Assembly (NCBI GenBank): GCA_010671905.1
Contig: JAAHII010000001.1
Span: 3,224,001 to 3,288,000 of the forward strand
From: Leptolyngbya sp. SIOISBB
GTDB taxonomy: Bacteria > Cyanobacteriota > Cyanobacteriia > Phormidesmidales > Phormidesmidaceae
DNA: 64,000 nucleotides
Reading direction: 5' to 3'
Numbering within the stretch: position 1 is the first letter of the stretch; each line of letters begins with the position of its first letter. Below are positions 26,574 through 37,800 of this stretch, piece by piece. Below the pieces are notes generated by a model, which saw only the letters and a list, made by a program, of their open reading frames with translations, had not been told where the DNA came from and made no database searches. The position numbers were made by a program, and so were the translations under genes.

Positions 26574-27263
26574 ATGTATGCGACTTTTCAGCAACTAGCA
26601 ACAATAGATGTTTTTGCAAATCTTAGACCTGAAGTCCTGATTCAGCTTGCTAATGCTTCCAAGATTAGTTTTTATCAGCAAGGTGAAATTGTGATTCATG
26701 AGGGAGATCGGTTAACAGCCAAGTTTCATGCTGTCCTTGAAGGAAATCTCCTTGTTCAAAAGATAGCGGTATCTGGTAAAGAGACCACGTTACGTCAACT
26801 GTCTGCAGGAGAAATGTTTGCCGCACCGGCACTATTTGGTGACGGAATTGCGCCTGCCACTGTCAAGGCATGCAAGGACTCGCAAGTGGTCACTATTGAT
26901 AAAATGATTCTGCTGAATACGATCCAGGATACTCCAGAAGTCGCCTTACAGATTTTGCATTGCTTTAATCAGCGATTACAAGAGATGCATCAAACAATTC
27001 ACGGGTTAATTTCAGAAAAGGCAATCATTCGATTAGCACGTTTAATTCAGTACATGGCTGAACGATATGGTACTGAGCAGTCTAAAGAGGGAGCCCGATT
27101 AAATATGAAGCTCCCTCACCAACAAATGGCCAGAATGGTAGGAATCACTTATGAAGAATGTGTCCGAATTGTGAAAAAGGATTTGGACAACATCGTCATC
27201 TATGGTCGAGGTGGAGTCATCACTATACACGATGCTCCAGCCCTGAAAGCCATAACAGCCTAA
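26574..27263 (+). CDS. Crp/Fnr-family transcriptional regulator
   Basis: A ~229-residue regulator with a cNMP-binding-type barrel (ISFYQQGEIVIHEGDRLTAKF, LRQLSAGEMFAAPALFGDG), a dimer helix (IQDTPEVALQILHCFNQRLQ) and a C-terminal helix-turn-helix (KLPHQQMARMVGITYEECVR). No Cys cluster for an Fe-S cluster is present. A TTG start nine bases earlier is possible; the ATG at 26574 is preferred. It converges on a globin gene. Regulators of this type often sense NO or redox state and control haem proteins, so a regulator-globin pair is plausible but unproven. Confidence 0.88.
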   Translation: MYATFQQLATIDVFANLRPEVLIQLANASKISFYQQGEIVIHEGDRLTAKFHAVLEGNLLVQKIAVSGKETTLRQLSAGEMFAAPALFGDGIAPATVKACKDSQVVTIDKMILLNTIQDTPEVALQILHCFNQRLQEMHQTIHGLISEKAIIRLARLIQYMAERYGTEQSKEGARLNMKLPHQQMARMVGITYEECVRIVKKDLDNIVIYGRGGVITIHDAPALKAITA

Positions 27264-27518
27264 TCATGCAGTCACTCTAGTTATGGTTGCCTTTGTTAGA
27301 TCCTTGGCACTGTCCATGGAGGCTGACACAATAGGGGACACAGTAAGTTAAAACTCCTAATATCCAACGAGTGTGATTCATTTTCTTCGTAACTAAGGCC
27401 TCTCCATGATTGAGGGATGAAGAGTATAGAACCAACCACCAAAGCTACACGAAGAGCCGTTACGTGAGTATGCGAATGGGTATCTCCTAACCAGAATTGT
27501 TTCACGGCTACTCGGCCT

Positions 27519-27975
27519 TTACGAAGATAACTCTTTGGCTGTGTGATTGGGAATAAGAATCTCTTGAGGATACTCTAACCCCTCAAGCATGATGGCCGTA
27601 ATTGATGCATAAGCTTCCGTCCAGGCATCTTCAATCTCAGCAGTCCATTCGTTTTTGAGGGTCATTGACATAGCTTTGAGGAGGGTAATACCAACCATGG
27701 GATAATGCTCTGGGAAAACACCATACTTTTACATGTCGGGTTCCTAAACCTTTCAAGGCATCGGTTAATACATCTGGCTTGGTAAGATTGTTAACCACTA
27801 ACACTAAAGATGCAAACAATTTTTTCGCTTGTTCATCCATATGTGTAGCTTTAAACAGCGGTTTTACCTGGGGATAAGCTGAAAATAAAGTGCTATAAAA
27901 GCAGGCAGTAAACTCATTTTCATGAGTTTGTAAAAGCTTAAAGCTACTTTCTAGGAGTTTGGTTTCTAAGGACAT
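27519..27975 (-). pseudogene. Single-domain globin, frameshifted
   Basis: Bacterial haem globin of the three-over-three type. The 5' part reads MSLETKLLESSFKLLQTHEN through FYSTLFSAYPQVKPLF and LKGLGTRHVK, which holds the probable proximal His. One extra base near 27726 then shifts the frame. Skipping it continues YGVFPEHYPMVGITLLKAMS and later NEWTAEIEDAWTEAYASITA to a TAA at 27519, giving a normal 151-residue globin. As written, the product would be cut short with an unrelated tail. The rest is free of damage, so the change is recent or an error. The convergent Crp/Fnr gene may regulate it. Confidence 0.88.
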
Positions 27976-28203
27976 TGCTGTTAAAGCCTATGTAAATCTT
28001 CGACACCTAGTTTGCCAAATCTATAACATGATGAATATGAGCTACCTCAATGAATAGACTAATGATTTTTAGGTTCACAAATCTGACATAGCGGTTTGAG
28101 TAGGTCTAAATTGTCAATTAAGAAAATATTGGCAAATGCTGACCAGAAATATTAATCCTGCTATCAATAAAAATTATTCCTAAGCGTTAAACAGCGCATA
28201 TAA

Positions 28204-28521
28204 ATGACCATCATTCCTCAGATATCGAGTGAATACAGTTTGTTTTACTCTCGTGAGCTCCAGCGGAAAGCCTGGGCTCACTGGTGTACAAGGATTTCAG
28301 ATTCCGATCTGGACCTTATCCGGCAAGGCAACGCTATATATCAGGAGTTGCAAGCCATTCAAAAACATCTGATCGCGACCAGTTTCTTGACCAGGTTACT
28401 GAGGCTGATGTCATCGCATAGCAAAGTCACGTTCAATTGCCCTGTGTCATCGTTGCGGGGTAAAGCGATTGCAGTATTTTGGCAAATTTATGGTCTGCGG
28501 CAATTGGAGCATCAAGGATAG
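28204..28521 (+). CDS. Hypothetical protein
   Basis: A 105-residue product (MTIIPQISSEYSLFYSRELQ and on) that is largely helical and has no recognised motif; the C-terminal part is basic (SSLRGKAIAVFWQIYGLRQL). The ATG has no strong ribosome site. It sits alone between the globin and the giant gene. Coding is plausible but not certain. Confidence 0.4.
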   Translation: MTIIPQISSEYSLFYSRELQRKAWAHWCTRISDSDLDLIRQGNAIYQELQAIQKHLIATSFLTRLLRLMSSHSKVTFNCPVSSLRGKAIAVFWQIYGLRQLEHQG

Positions 28522-28697
28522 GCCGGTTATGCAGTCGTCAGAACCGACTAAATTTTTGCAGTGTGCAGTGCGATCGCTCCCTCAAGTCATCCAGTCATCA
28601 CTGCCCAATCAATAAAAGTTGTTGCAGATGAGCTTAAGAAATACTGCGTTTCCTCAGTGATTCTGCTGATACCGCTTAAGCTCCCCAATAAAGATCA

Positions 28698-28740
28698 CGT
28701 AAATTTACGGTTTCATTTATGAGTTTTCCGTAAATTTATG
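28698..28740. promoter_or_regulatory. Tandem palindromes upstream of the giant gene
   Basis: CGTAAATTTACG (28698-28709) is a perfect 12-bp palindrome and CGTAAATTTATG (28729-28740) nearly so. Their centres are 31 bp apart, about three helical turns, so two protein dimers could bind the same DNA face. They lie ~156 bases before the giant reading frame. Nothing else is seen in 28522-28895. Confidence 0.5.
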
Positions 28741-28895
28741 CAGGTTTGTGGAAGTCATCCATCGGCGCAGAGCATCGCAATTGCCCTTGTGAGCAGTCTG
28801 CGCTTAACAGCTTTGAAGTTGATCTGGCTGAGTTAAGCCCATGTGGGTTTGGCTTGTGAGCTGGTGGGGCTGGTCTGTGGATCAGTCCTGTTTAA

Positions 28896-31800
28896 GTGCC
28901 CCCCTTATTACAGGATCTATCTACCGTGCTATCACCTCGTTTTGGTGCCTCGTCAGACGACTTGGCCAATGATCAAGCTGCCTTTTTGGATGCTCCAGAA
29001 GACTCACTCGTCACTGAACCGGCAACCTCGCCAGTGGGTAATCCGATTCCGGCAGAGCTGTTGGAGCCGCTGGTGGTAGAGACGGATACGTCGTCTGAAA
29101 CGGATTTTTCACTCGCGCTGACTGATCAGGTCGCCTCCTCTGATGCTGATTTGGTGGGCGTGGCGACTGTAGGACTGGGGCCAGATGCGTTGACGAACAT
29201 TGCGCCCCTCGCGGTGGGCTTGGTGCCCAGTACTGTCAGCGTTACCGGCACGGCGCTGCAGTTTGTTGATGGGGCAGCGGGATTGGGAGGCGACAATAAC
29301 CTGATTCTCACTGCGGTGGGCACCACCCTGCTAATTCAAGACACGCTAAATAATTTGACGGCGGGCGTGGGCACGACGGCGGTCAATGACAATACCGTCA
29401 GCGTTGATCTGACGGGGTTAACCCAGATCTCGCTCGATGGGGGTGAGGGGGAAGATAGCATTACCATTGCCAGCAGTTTGACACTGGGGGCGGCAAATCT
29501 CAGCCTCACTGCCGAAACGTTGAGAGTTAACGACGGCCTGACGATCACCACGACAGGTGATATCAATTTCAGCGCGACGGAAGTGGGGACGGAACTTGAC
29601 GAGCTGCTGTCGCCATTGAGTGTGGAAGAAAAGACCGCCACGATCGCGATCGGGCAGAACGTGAACCTGCTGGGTGACGACATTTCCCTCCGGGCCGTGG
29701 CGCAAGATCGGACGTTTGTCTCGACTTTGGGTATTAGTCGCCTGGCGAATAACTTTTTGCTGGAGCCGTTGCTGAGTCGGCTCCCCTCGCTGCCGACGTT
29801 GCCGGTGAAGGTGCTGTTTAAGGAATCGAACGCCGCGATTACCGTCGGTGACAATAGCCAACTATTGGGTCAAGGGGATGTCACCCTGGATGCCGTGGCG
29901 ACGGCCAATGCCACGGGAGAGGCCAATAGCGCTTTGATTAGCATTGGCTATGCGGATGCGGACGCCTCCGCCATTGTGGATTTGGCAACGGGGGTGGTGA
30001 TTGACGCTGGCGATGCGGTGTTGGTGCGCTCGGATGGCAGCGCGATCGCCAACATCACCACAGCAACAGAACGAGAAATCGATGTGCCGTTTGATCCCAC
30101 CCAAACAGCCTTTTCCTTCGGCGTATCGCGCTCTAACTTGGTGTCCAACGTCACGGTAGCAGAGGGCACCCGTATCACCTCGGGTAAAACTGCGAACTTT
30201 GTGGCGGATGGCGTTAGCGATACTCAGGTGGATTCCACGGCGGGTAGTTATGTGGATGGGCGAGCGGGCCTGTCCTTTGGGTTGGGCTTTTCGGACGCGG
30301 ATATTAAAACCGAGGTCAACGGTGCTGTCACGGCCAATCAGGACCCCGGTGCGATCGTGAAATGGGAGTTTGACCCGAATAGTCCTGATGCGATTGACTT
30401 TGACACGAACCGGATTAACCTGGCTCAGGCGTTAGGCGTGCAGCAGGCGATCGCCGACTCGACCACCCAGCCCCACGCGCTGAAAACTGGCGACAAAGTG
30501 AACTACAGCAATCGTCGCGGCACCAGCATTGGCGGCGTCGGCACAGGACAGCTCACGGGCGGTCTGGTGGATGGACAGGACTACTTCATCGTGGTCGATC
30601 CGAGCAATCCCGACTTTATTTTCCTGACGGAAACGCGAGCGAAGGCGATCGCCGCTGAGCAAAAGCTGCAGAACGGTGAATCCCTGGATTTCAACCCCAT
30701 CACTGGCGATGCGATCGCCCTTTCACAGGGAGCGGGGCTAAATCAAAAATCCTTTGACCCCAATGCCGACATCAATGCGGCTGACAACAGCATCACGGTG
30801 GACAATCCCGCTTTTAGCGGCGGCAGCATTACCGACTTTTCCATCTTTGGCTCGACCTTTGAGTTGGGCCAGGCGGTGGTCTACAACAGCGGCGGTGGGA
30901 CCGCGATCGGCGGACTCGAAGATGGCCGCACCTACTACATCATTACTTCCACCAGCGAGAACAATCTGAACGGCGATAGTCGCTTCGTGGGTGAACAAAC
31001 TTTCCAGCTCGCGGAAACAGAGAACAAGGCACGGGCAGGTGTGGCGCTGGAGATTGATCCCACGCAGGCGACGGGCAGTGACCATAGCTTCAGTGCACTG
31101 CACGTGCTGGATTCGGGGCTAACCACCGGGCTGGGCGTCAATGCCAGTTTGGATGTCACTGACGAAGTTTCCACCAGTGCGGGCTTCAAGGGTCCTCAGT
31201 CGGATGAAGAGGGCGACGATTTAGCCGACTTGTATAACGGTCTCGATCTGGGCAAATTCGCCGCTGATATCTTCAGTGGGTTTTCTCAGGATTATCAGAA
31301 CAACGCGAATGCCGGGGGCAGTGGCGCAAATGCGGATCTCCAAGTAGCGGCGGCCTTTAGCTTTTCCCAAAGCGATCATCGAGTCCTGTCGATTGTGGGT
31401 GATCTGGCCGATGGCGTGGATCTAACGGACGGCTTTGATGGCGCTGAAGAAGCCGCCTTTGAGCAGGCGTTTGACACGGTCGAGGCGGATAATTCTCCCA
31501 GTGCGGCGGTGCTGAAGTCGAAGGAAGACTTGGAGGTCAACGCCACCATTACGGAGTCGATTCAGCTGTCGGCAGAAAGTGATGTCAGCCCGCCTGATGA
31601 CACCAAGACTAAGAGCTTCTCACCGCCGGATAATGCCGTCAGTGCGGCGGTGATTGTGGGGCTGAATGACAATCAGGCGAAGGCGATCGTTCAGGCCGAT
31701 TCCGACCTGGATGCCTTTCGGGCGACGCGGGTGGTGTCGGATGTGTCGTACCCCTTCCTGACGCGACCGGATGAGTTTATCCCCGCCAATGTGGGCGAGC

Positions 31801-34800
31801 TGGTCGATCGCCTCCAAACGGATGGGCCGGGCTTTGTCGAAACGTATCTCGATGGCGCGTTTGGGCTGACGTCTCTGCTCAATACCTGGGCACGCAGCAA
31901 CGCTCAGGCAGGGGAAACTCTGGGCGTGGCGGGCTCCGTCAACTTCCTGGATTTTGACAATGTGTCGCGGGCGATTCTCAAGACGGGTACCCAGGTCAAC
32001 CAGGATCTGGCCTTCCGCAGTGGCGAAGAGAACGAAACCGTCACCGTGGCCGCCACGAACTACATGCAGTTCCTCAATATGACGGGGTTGTTTGAATTTT
32101 CCGATGACGGCCTGCTCGACTTGGGCGGCTTTAGCCTGACTGGCTCTAATGAGGCGTCGGGAGGGGTGGGCGGCGCGATCTTCCTGCAGTTCCTCGACAA
32201 CTCGACCCACGGCATTGTGGAATCAGGCGTATCGCTCTACAGCGGGGCGCTGGGCGGGTTTGACATGTATGTGGAAGAAGCCCTGCTCAACTTTGCCTTT
32301 ACCCAAGCGGGGGCGAGCGCCGGACGCTATGCGATCGCGGGCACCTTTGCCTTTAATCAACAAGACAGCGACACCCTGGCGTACATCGGCAGCGGAGTGA
32401 ATATCACTGGGCAGTCTGTCAGTCTGTACAGCGGTAGTCTCTCGACCCACATCAACTGGGCGGGTAGTGTGGCCACGGGGAGTAATTTGGGCTTTGGGGC
32501 TACCGTCTCGATCAATGATCTGAATCGCAACACGGGGGCGATCATCGGGGCGATTCCCGCCGATACGGGCTCTAGCGATGCGGCTGAGCAACCCTTTGGT
32601 CTACCGACGGGCATCAACTTCACGACACCAGAAGATCTGGCGACGAGTCGCACCAACATTGATGTGGCAGGCGATGTCGGTTTGAATACCGTGGCAGATG
32701 GTCAAAACTGGGCGTTTTCCGTGGCGGCAGCGATCGCGCGACCCAATTCCCCCACGTCACCGGCCCAGCCCTCGGAAGCGTCCGATGATCCCTTAGATGG
32801 CGAATCGCTGCCCGCCCTGTTTGGCGAGAACGACGAGATCTCGAACGATCAGGGCCAGCAGGGCCAGTCGGGTATCGGCATTTCCGGTGATGTGTCGCTG
32901 AACACCCTGACGGAAAATGTCTATGGCTTCATCTTTGATGCGGGTGTCATCCACGGTAACCGCTTCGATATTGCCAGCACCAACGACACCGAAATTCGCT
33001 CCCTGTCGGGGGCGGCGGCCTTTGTCACCACTAAAGGTGACGGCACATCTGCAGGACTCGCCGGTTCCTTTAGCAAAATCGATTTAGACGGCGAGACGAA
33101 AGCCTTTATCGCCAGCCTAGAAATGGATAGCGCACCGGGCTTAGATGTCGAGGCGACGGACGTCATGGTGCAAGCCCAGCGCAGCGGCGACATTTTTGCC
33201 ATTAGTGCCGGTGGGGCCGGAGCCCCTCAGAAAGCGGGGATTGCGATCGCCGGTTCTGTGGCGCTCAACACCATCAACCAGCAGACCGAAGCCTACATCG
33301 ACCAGCTTGATCTGACCGCTGAGCTGATCTCGGTGAAAGCCTCTGACGAGAGCGATATGTTTGCCATCGGCGGCGCGATCGCCTTTGGTGGTAAGGCGGG
33401 CATTGGGGCGGCGATCGCGGTGAACCGCATCGACAGTGACGCGACTGCTGAGGTGCTCAACTCCACCCTGCTTCACACGGGCGATCTGGTGGTAGACGCG
33501 ATGAACGACGCCGAAATGCGCTCCATCACCGGGTCAACTGGGGTGGCCACCCAAGGCATTGGCGGTGCAGGCACAGTTTCCGTCAACATCATTGACAGTG
33601 ACGCCACGGCGCAAATTGCCGGTAGCACAAACCGTGAAGCGGACTCCCAAGGCAACATCACCGTCAAAGCCACGGATGATTCCGAGATTCAGTCCATTGC
33701 GGGGGCGGTGGGGATTGGCAAAACGGCAGGCTTGGGGGCAGCAGTGGCGTACAACGCCATCACCAACGATGCTCAGGCGACGATTGATGGCAGCTCGCTG
33801 CTGACGCCGGGAACGCTGACGGTTCAGGCGGATTCCAAAGCAGCGATCGATTCATTATCACTGGGGGTCGGCGGCGGCAAATCGGCCGGACTCGCAGGCT
33901 CAGCGTCAGTCAACCTGATTGACACAACAGCGGCGGCGAAGATCACCAATGCCCCAGACATTGACGCGACGGGGACCATCAGTCTGATCGCGACGGATGA
34001 CAGCAAGATTCGATCGCTGGCAGGTAGTGTTGCGGGGGCGCAAACGGCAGCATTTGGCGCAGCGGTCGCGGTGAATGATATCGGCGATCGCTCCGATCCC
34101 ACTTCCGGCGTCTTCGCTGTGATTGCCAACTCTGATGTGGCGACTGAGGCGGAGCTCACACTGCAGGCCACCACCACGGGCACCATCGAAACCATCAGTG
34201 CGGGCGGCGCAGGTGCCCAAAAAGTGGCGCTGGGCGGGGCGGTATCGGTGAACGAGATGGGTCGCACCCTGCAGGCGGAAATCATTGACTCGAAGGCAAT
34301 TGTCGGCACCGATCTGACTCTCCAAGCCACCGATACCTCGGACATTCAGAGTTTGGCGGGCAACGTGACTGGGGCTGGCACAGCCGCGATCGGCGCTTCC
34401 GTCGCGAAGAACTTTATCAGTAATACCCTTACCACCGGGCTCGATCAATCCACGGTGACCGCAGACTCAGCGCTCGTGGATGCCACATCCAACGCGACGA
34501 TTCAGTCCATTGCGGCGGGCGGTCAAGGGGCTGGTAACTTTTCCCTGGGCGGCTCCATTACGCTGAATGAAATTGACAACACGATTGACGCCACCTTCAC
34601 CAACAGCGGTTTGACCACGGCTGCCGACGGGGTCATCAATGTGGACAACACCTCTAAGATCGATTCCCTCGCGGGTCAAGCCGCTGTCGCGGTAGGTAGC
34701 AGTGCAGTGGTGATCGGCGTCGCAGCGGCGACCAACGACATCAACAATAAGGTGGCGGTTCTCTTTGACAATGCGACCGTTGATTCCACCAAGAGTTTCG

Positions 34801-37800
34801 TGCAGGCAGATGCCATGTCCGATGCCACCATTCGCAGTTTGTCAGCGGGGGCGGCAGTCAGCGGTGGGGAATATGGCGGCGCGATCGCGGGGGCGCTTTC
34901 TCTCAATCTGGTCGACAACGACACTACCGTGAAAGCCAATGCGAGCCAGCTCACAGCCCAGACCGATTTGCTCGTCAACGCAACTGATAAAGCCACAATC
35001 GAGTCTCTATCCGGTCAAGCAGCAGTGTCGATTAGCCTCGGCGCGGGGATTGGTGCGGCAGCCGCTTACAACGACATTGGCAATACCGTCGCGGTTGAGG
35101 GCATTGACACTAGCCTGGAAGCGAAAACAGGCAATCTACTATTTGCGGCCGACTCCACTGGCGAGATTGAAACTTTGGCGGCGGGCTTAGCGGCGAGTGG
35201 CCTTGCAGGGGTCGCGGGCTCCATCGCCATTAATGAAATGGGTAATGAGGTGAATTCCACCCTGCAGGGCGGTAGCGCTGCTGCTCAGGGCAGTTTGGGT
35301 CTCCTTGCCACGGCTGAACACATGGTCAAAACGACGGCGGGTACTGTGGCCGGTGGGGCCGTGGGTGTCGGGGCCAGCTTTGCCGTCAACAACTTCAACA
35401 ATCAGGTCAAAGCTACAACGAACGGCACTAACCTGACCGCTGAAGGGGCGACGCTGCTGATCATTCCCCGAGCGGATGGCAGTGGCGCAACGGAGGCGAT
35501 TAGCGGCATTGGCGTCGTCGCGACCAACGATAACGATGTTGATGTGCTGATCGGCACGGCGGCCGTGGGCGGCTTTGGGTTGGCGGGTACTGGCGTAGTG
35601 AACTCGGTGAATGACTCGGTTATCGCCACCGTAACCGGTGGTGACGTTACTGCGGGTCAGACGACTGACTTGGGGCAGTCCCTCTTTGTGCGAGCCGCCA
35701 ATGACACCGATATTGAAACGAAAGCGGGCGGTCTCGCGCTGGGAGCCATCGCTGGGGTGGGGGCGACGATTGATGTCACCACGATTAATGCGGACACCCA
35801 AGCTGGCATCGGTAACGGCACCACAGTGCAGGTGTTAGGCGATGTGGAAGTCGATGCCCAATCCCTTGAAACAGTCAGTTCCAACATTGTGGCGGCGTCG
35901 GGTGGCCTGGGCTTGGCGGTACAAGGCTCTGTGTCGTTGGTGAATATCGGCGGATCTTTGACGGGTGACGCCACCACGGCAGCCGCCGACACCGATGAAA
36001 CGGTGGGTGACCAGCTCGACAATGTGGACAAGATGAGCGATCGCGCTAACACCGACAGCAGCGTCACCAACGACATTTCCACTAATCGTCAGGGCAATCC
36101 CGGCACCAGCGCCTTTATTGCCAACAATGCAACGGTCAAGGCAGGAGACGATATCACCGTCACGGCAGATGACACCGTTCAGGTCGATACGTTTATTGGC
36201 CAAGGGGCGATCGGCGGCTTGGGAATCGGCGGGGCGGTCGGCATCGTGTCTCTGGGTAACGAAACTCAGGCTTCGACGGGGGCTAACAGCCAGATCAGCG
36301 CGGGGAATGCCTTCACCGTGAGTGCTGATGCTGACCATGATGTGGATGTGACGGCGATCGTCGGTACTGCCGGAGCGGTAGGACTCGGCGCGCAGGTCAC
36401 GATCATCAACGATGACAGTCAACAGCAGGCGCTGATTGGGGATGAGACTAAAGTGATCGAGGCGGCAGCCGTGACTGTGGCGGCCAACGCTGTACGCGAT
36501 CTAGATGCCAAATCAACGGGGGGCACAATTGGTGGACTGGCCGGAGGAGCCGCGATTTCTCGGGTGACGGCTGAGGGCAGCACCCAAGCGCTGGTGGGCG
36601 ACGCGGTGACGATGGGGGATGCCACGAGCTTGACACCGACCATTGGCACCGTTGATATCACCGCGAAGAATGACACCGATGCCAACGCCACAGCTCAAGC
36701 CGTGCTGGCAGGTATTGGCACTGGTGCCTTTAACGATTCTGATGTGGTCATTGATGTCGATGTCAACGCGGTTCTGGGCAACGGCTCTCAGCTCAACGCG
36801 ACGGGTGCTGTGCAGATCACGGCTTTGGCAGATGGTAAGGCCGATGCTGAAACCCGAGGTATCAATGCGGGTGGCGTTACGGTGGGCTTTTCCCAAGCAG
36901 ATGCCACAGTTAAGACCGATGCCACGACCGCGATCGCTGATGGCGCTACCATTGCCACCGACGATTCCCTGCTGGTGTCTGCTCAATCCATTCAAGATGC
37001 GGATGCCAACGCCACTGGCAGCGGCAGTTCCTTGGTGGATATTTCGGATGCGCGGGCGACAACCACCGTTAAGAGTGACACGACTACTCAGGTGGGTGCC
37101 AATGCTGACTTGACCGGGCAGACCGTGACAGTCCAGTCCCTCACCACCACCAACGCTGACTCGGAAACCGAAGTGGACATCGGCGGCTTAGGCGCGAACG
37201 CCAATACAGTATCCAACACCAAAGTGGAGGCTGAGACACAAACCACGGTGGGCAGCGGGGCCAGCATTGATGGCGAGACAACGACCCTTCGCGCGACGGT
37301 GACTCGCCTCGATGCCGAAGCTGATGCGGACTCTGATACCAGTGCTGCGGGGACGGACTCTGACTCGCAGGCAACCGTGGATGCAACGTCTGATGCCGAT
37401 GTCACGATCGCGAGTGGAGCCACCATTCGCGGCGGCGATCGCGTTGAACTGGGAGCTGAACATGCATCTCTCGATACTCGTGCCAATGCCTTTGCGGGCA
37501 CCGATGGCGTCGGCGGGGATTCGGACGCGACTACCACAGCGAACCAAGCGACTGATACCAAAGTCACCGTCCAGGGCGATGCTGAAGTCATCACCCGCGA
37601 TCTGTTCGTCGAGGCAGAGGCCGACATCACCCCCATCAACAGTGCCAATCCTCGCCGCAGTGGCGCCTTGATTGACGGCGGCGACACGACCCGGAATCAA
37701 TCCCTGGAGTTCGATCGCAACATTGCCTTCAACGGCGACATTCGCTTGCTCGGTGCACCCGCGCCCCTCTTGGAAGTCGATGGCAACGGCACCATTCAGA

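Noticed and set aside
26349-26594. Possible second globin remnant (AAMMLEE similar to the globin end TAIMLEG)
   Set aside because: Only about 16 of 17 bases match near 26467-26484 and nothing aligns on either side, so this is too short to support.
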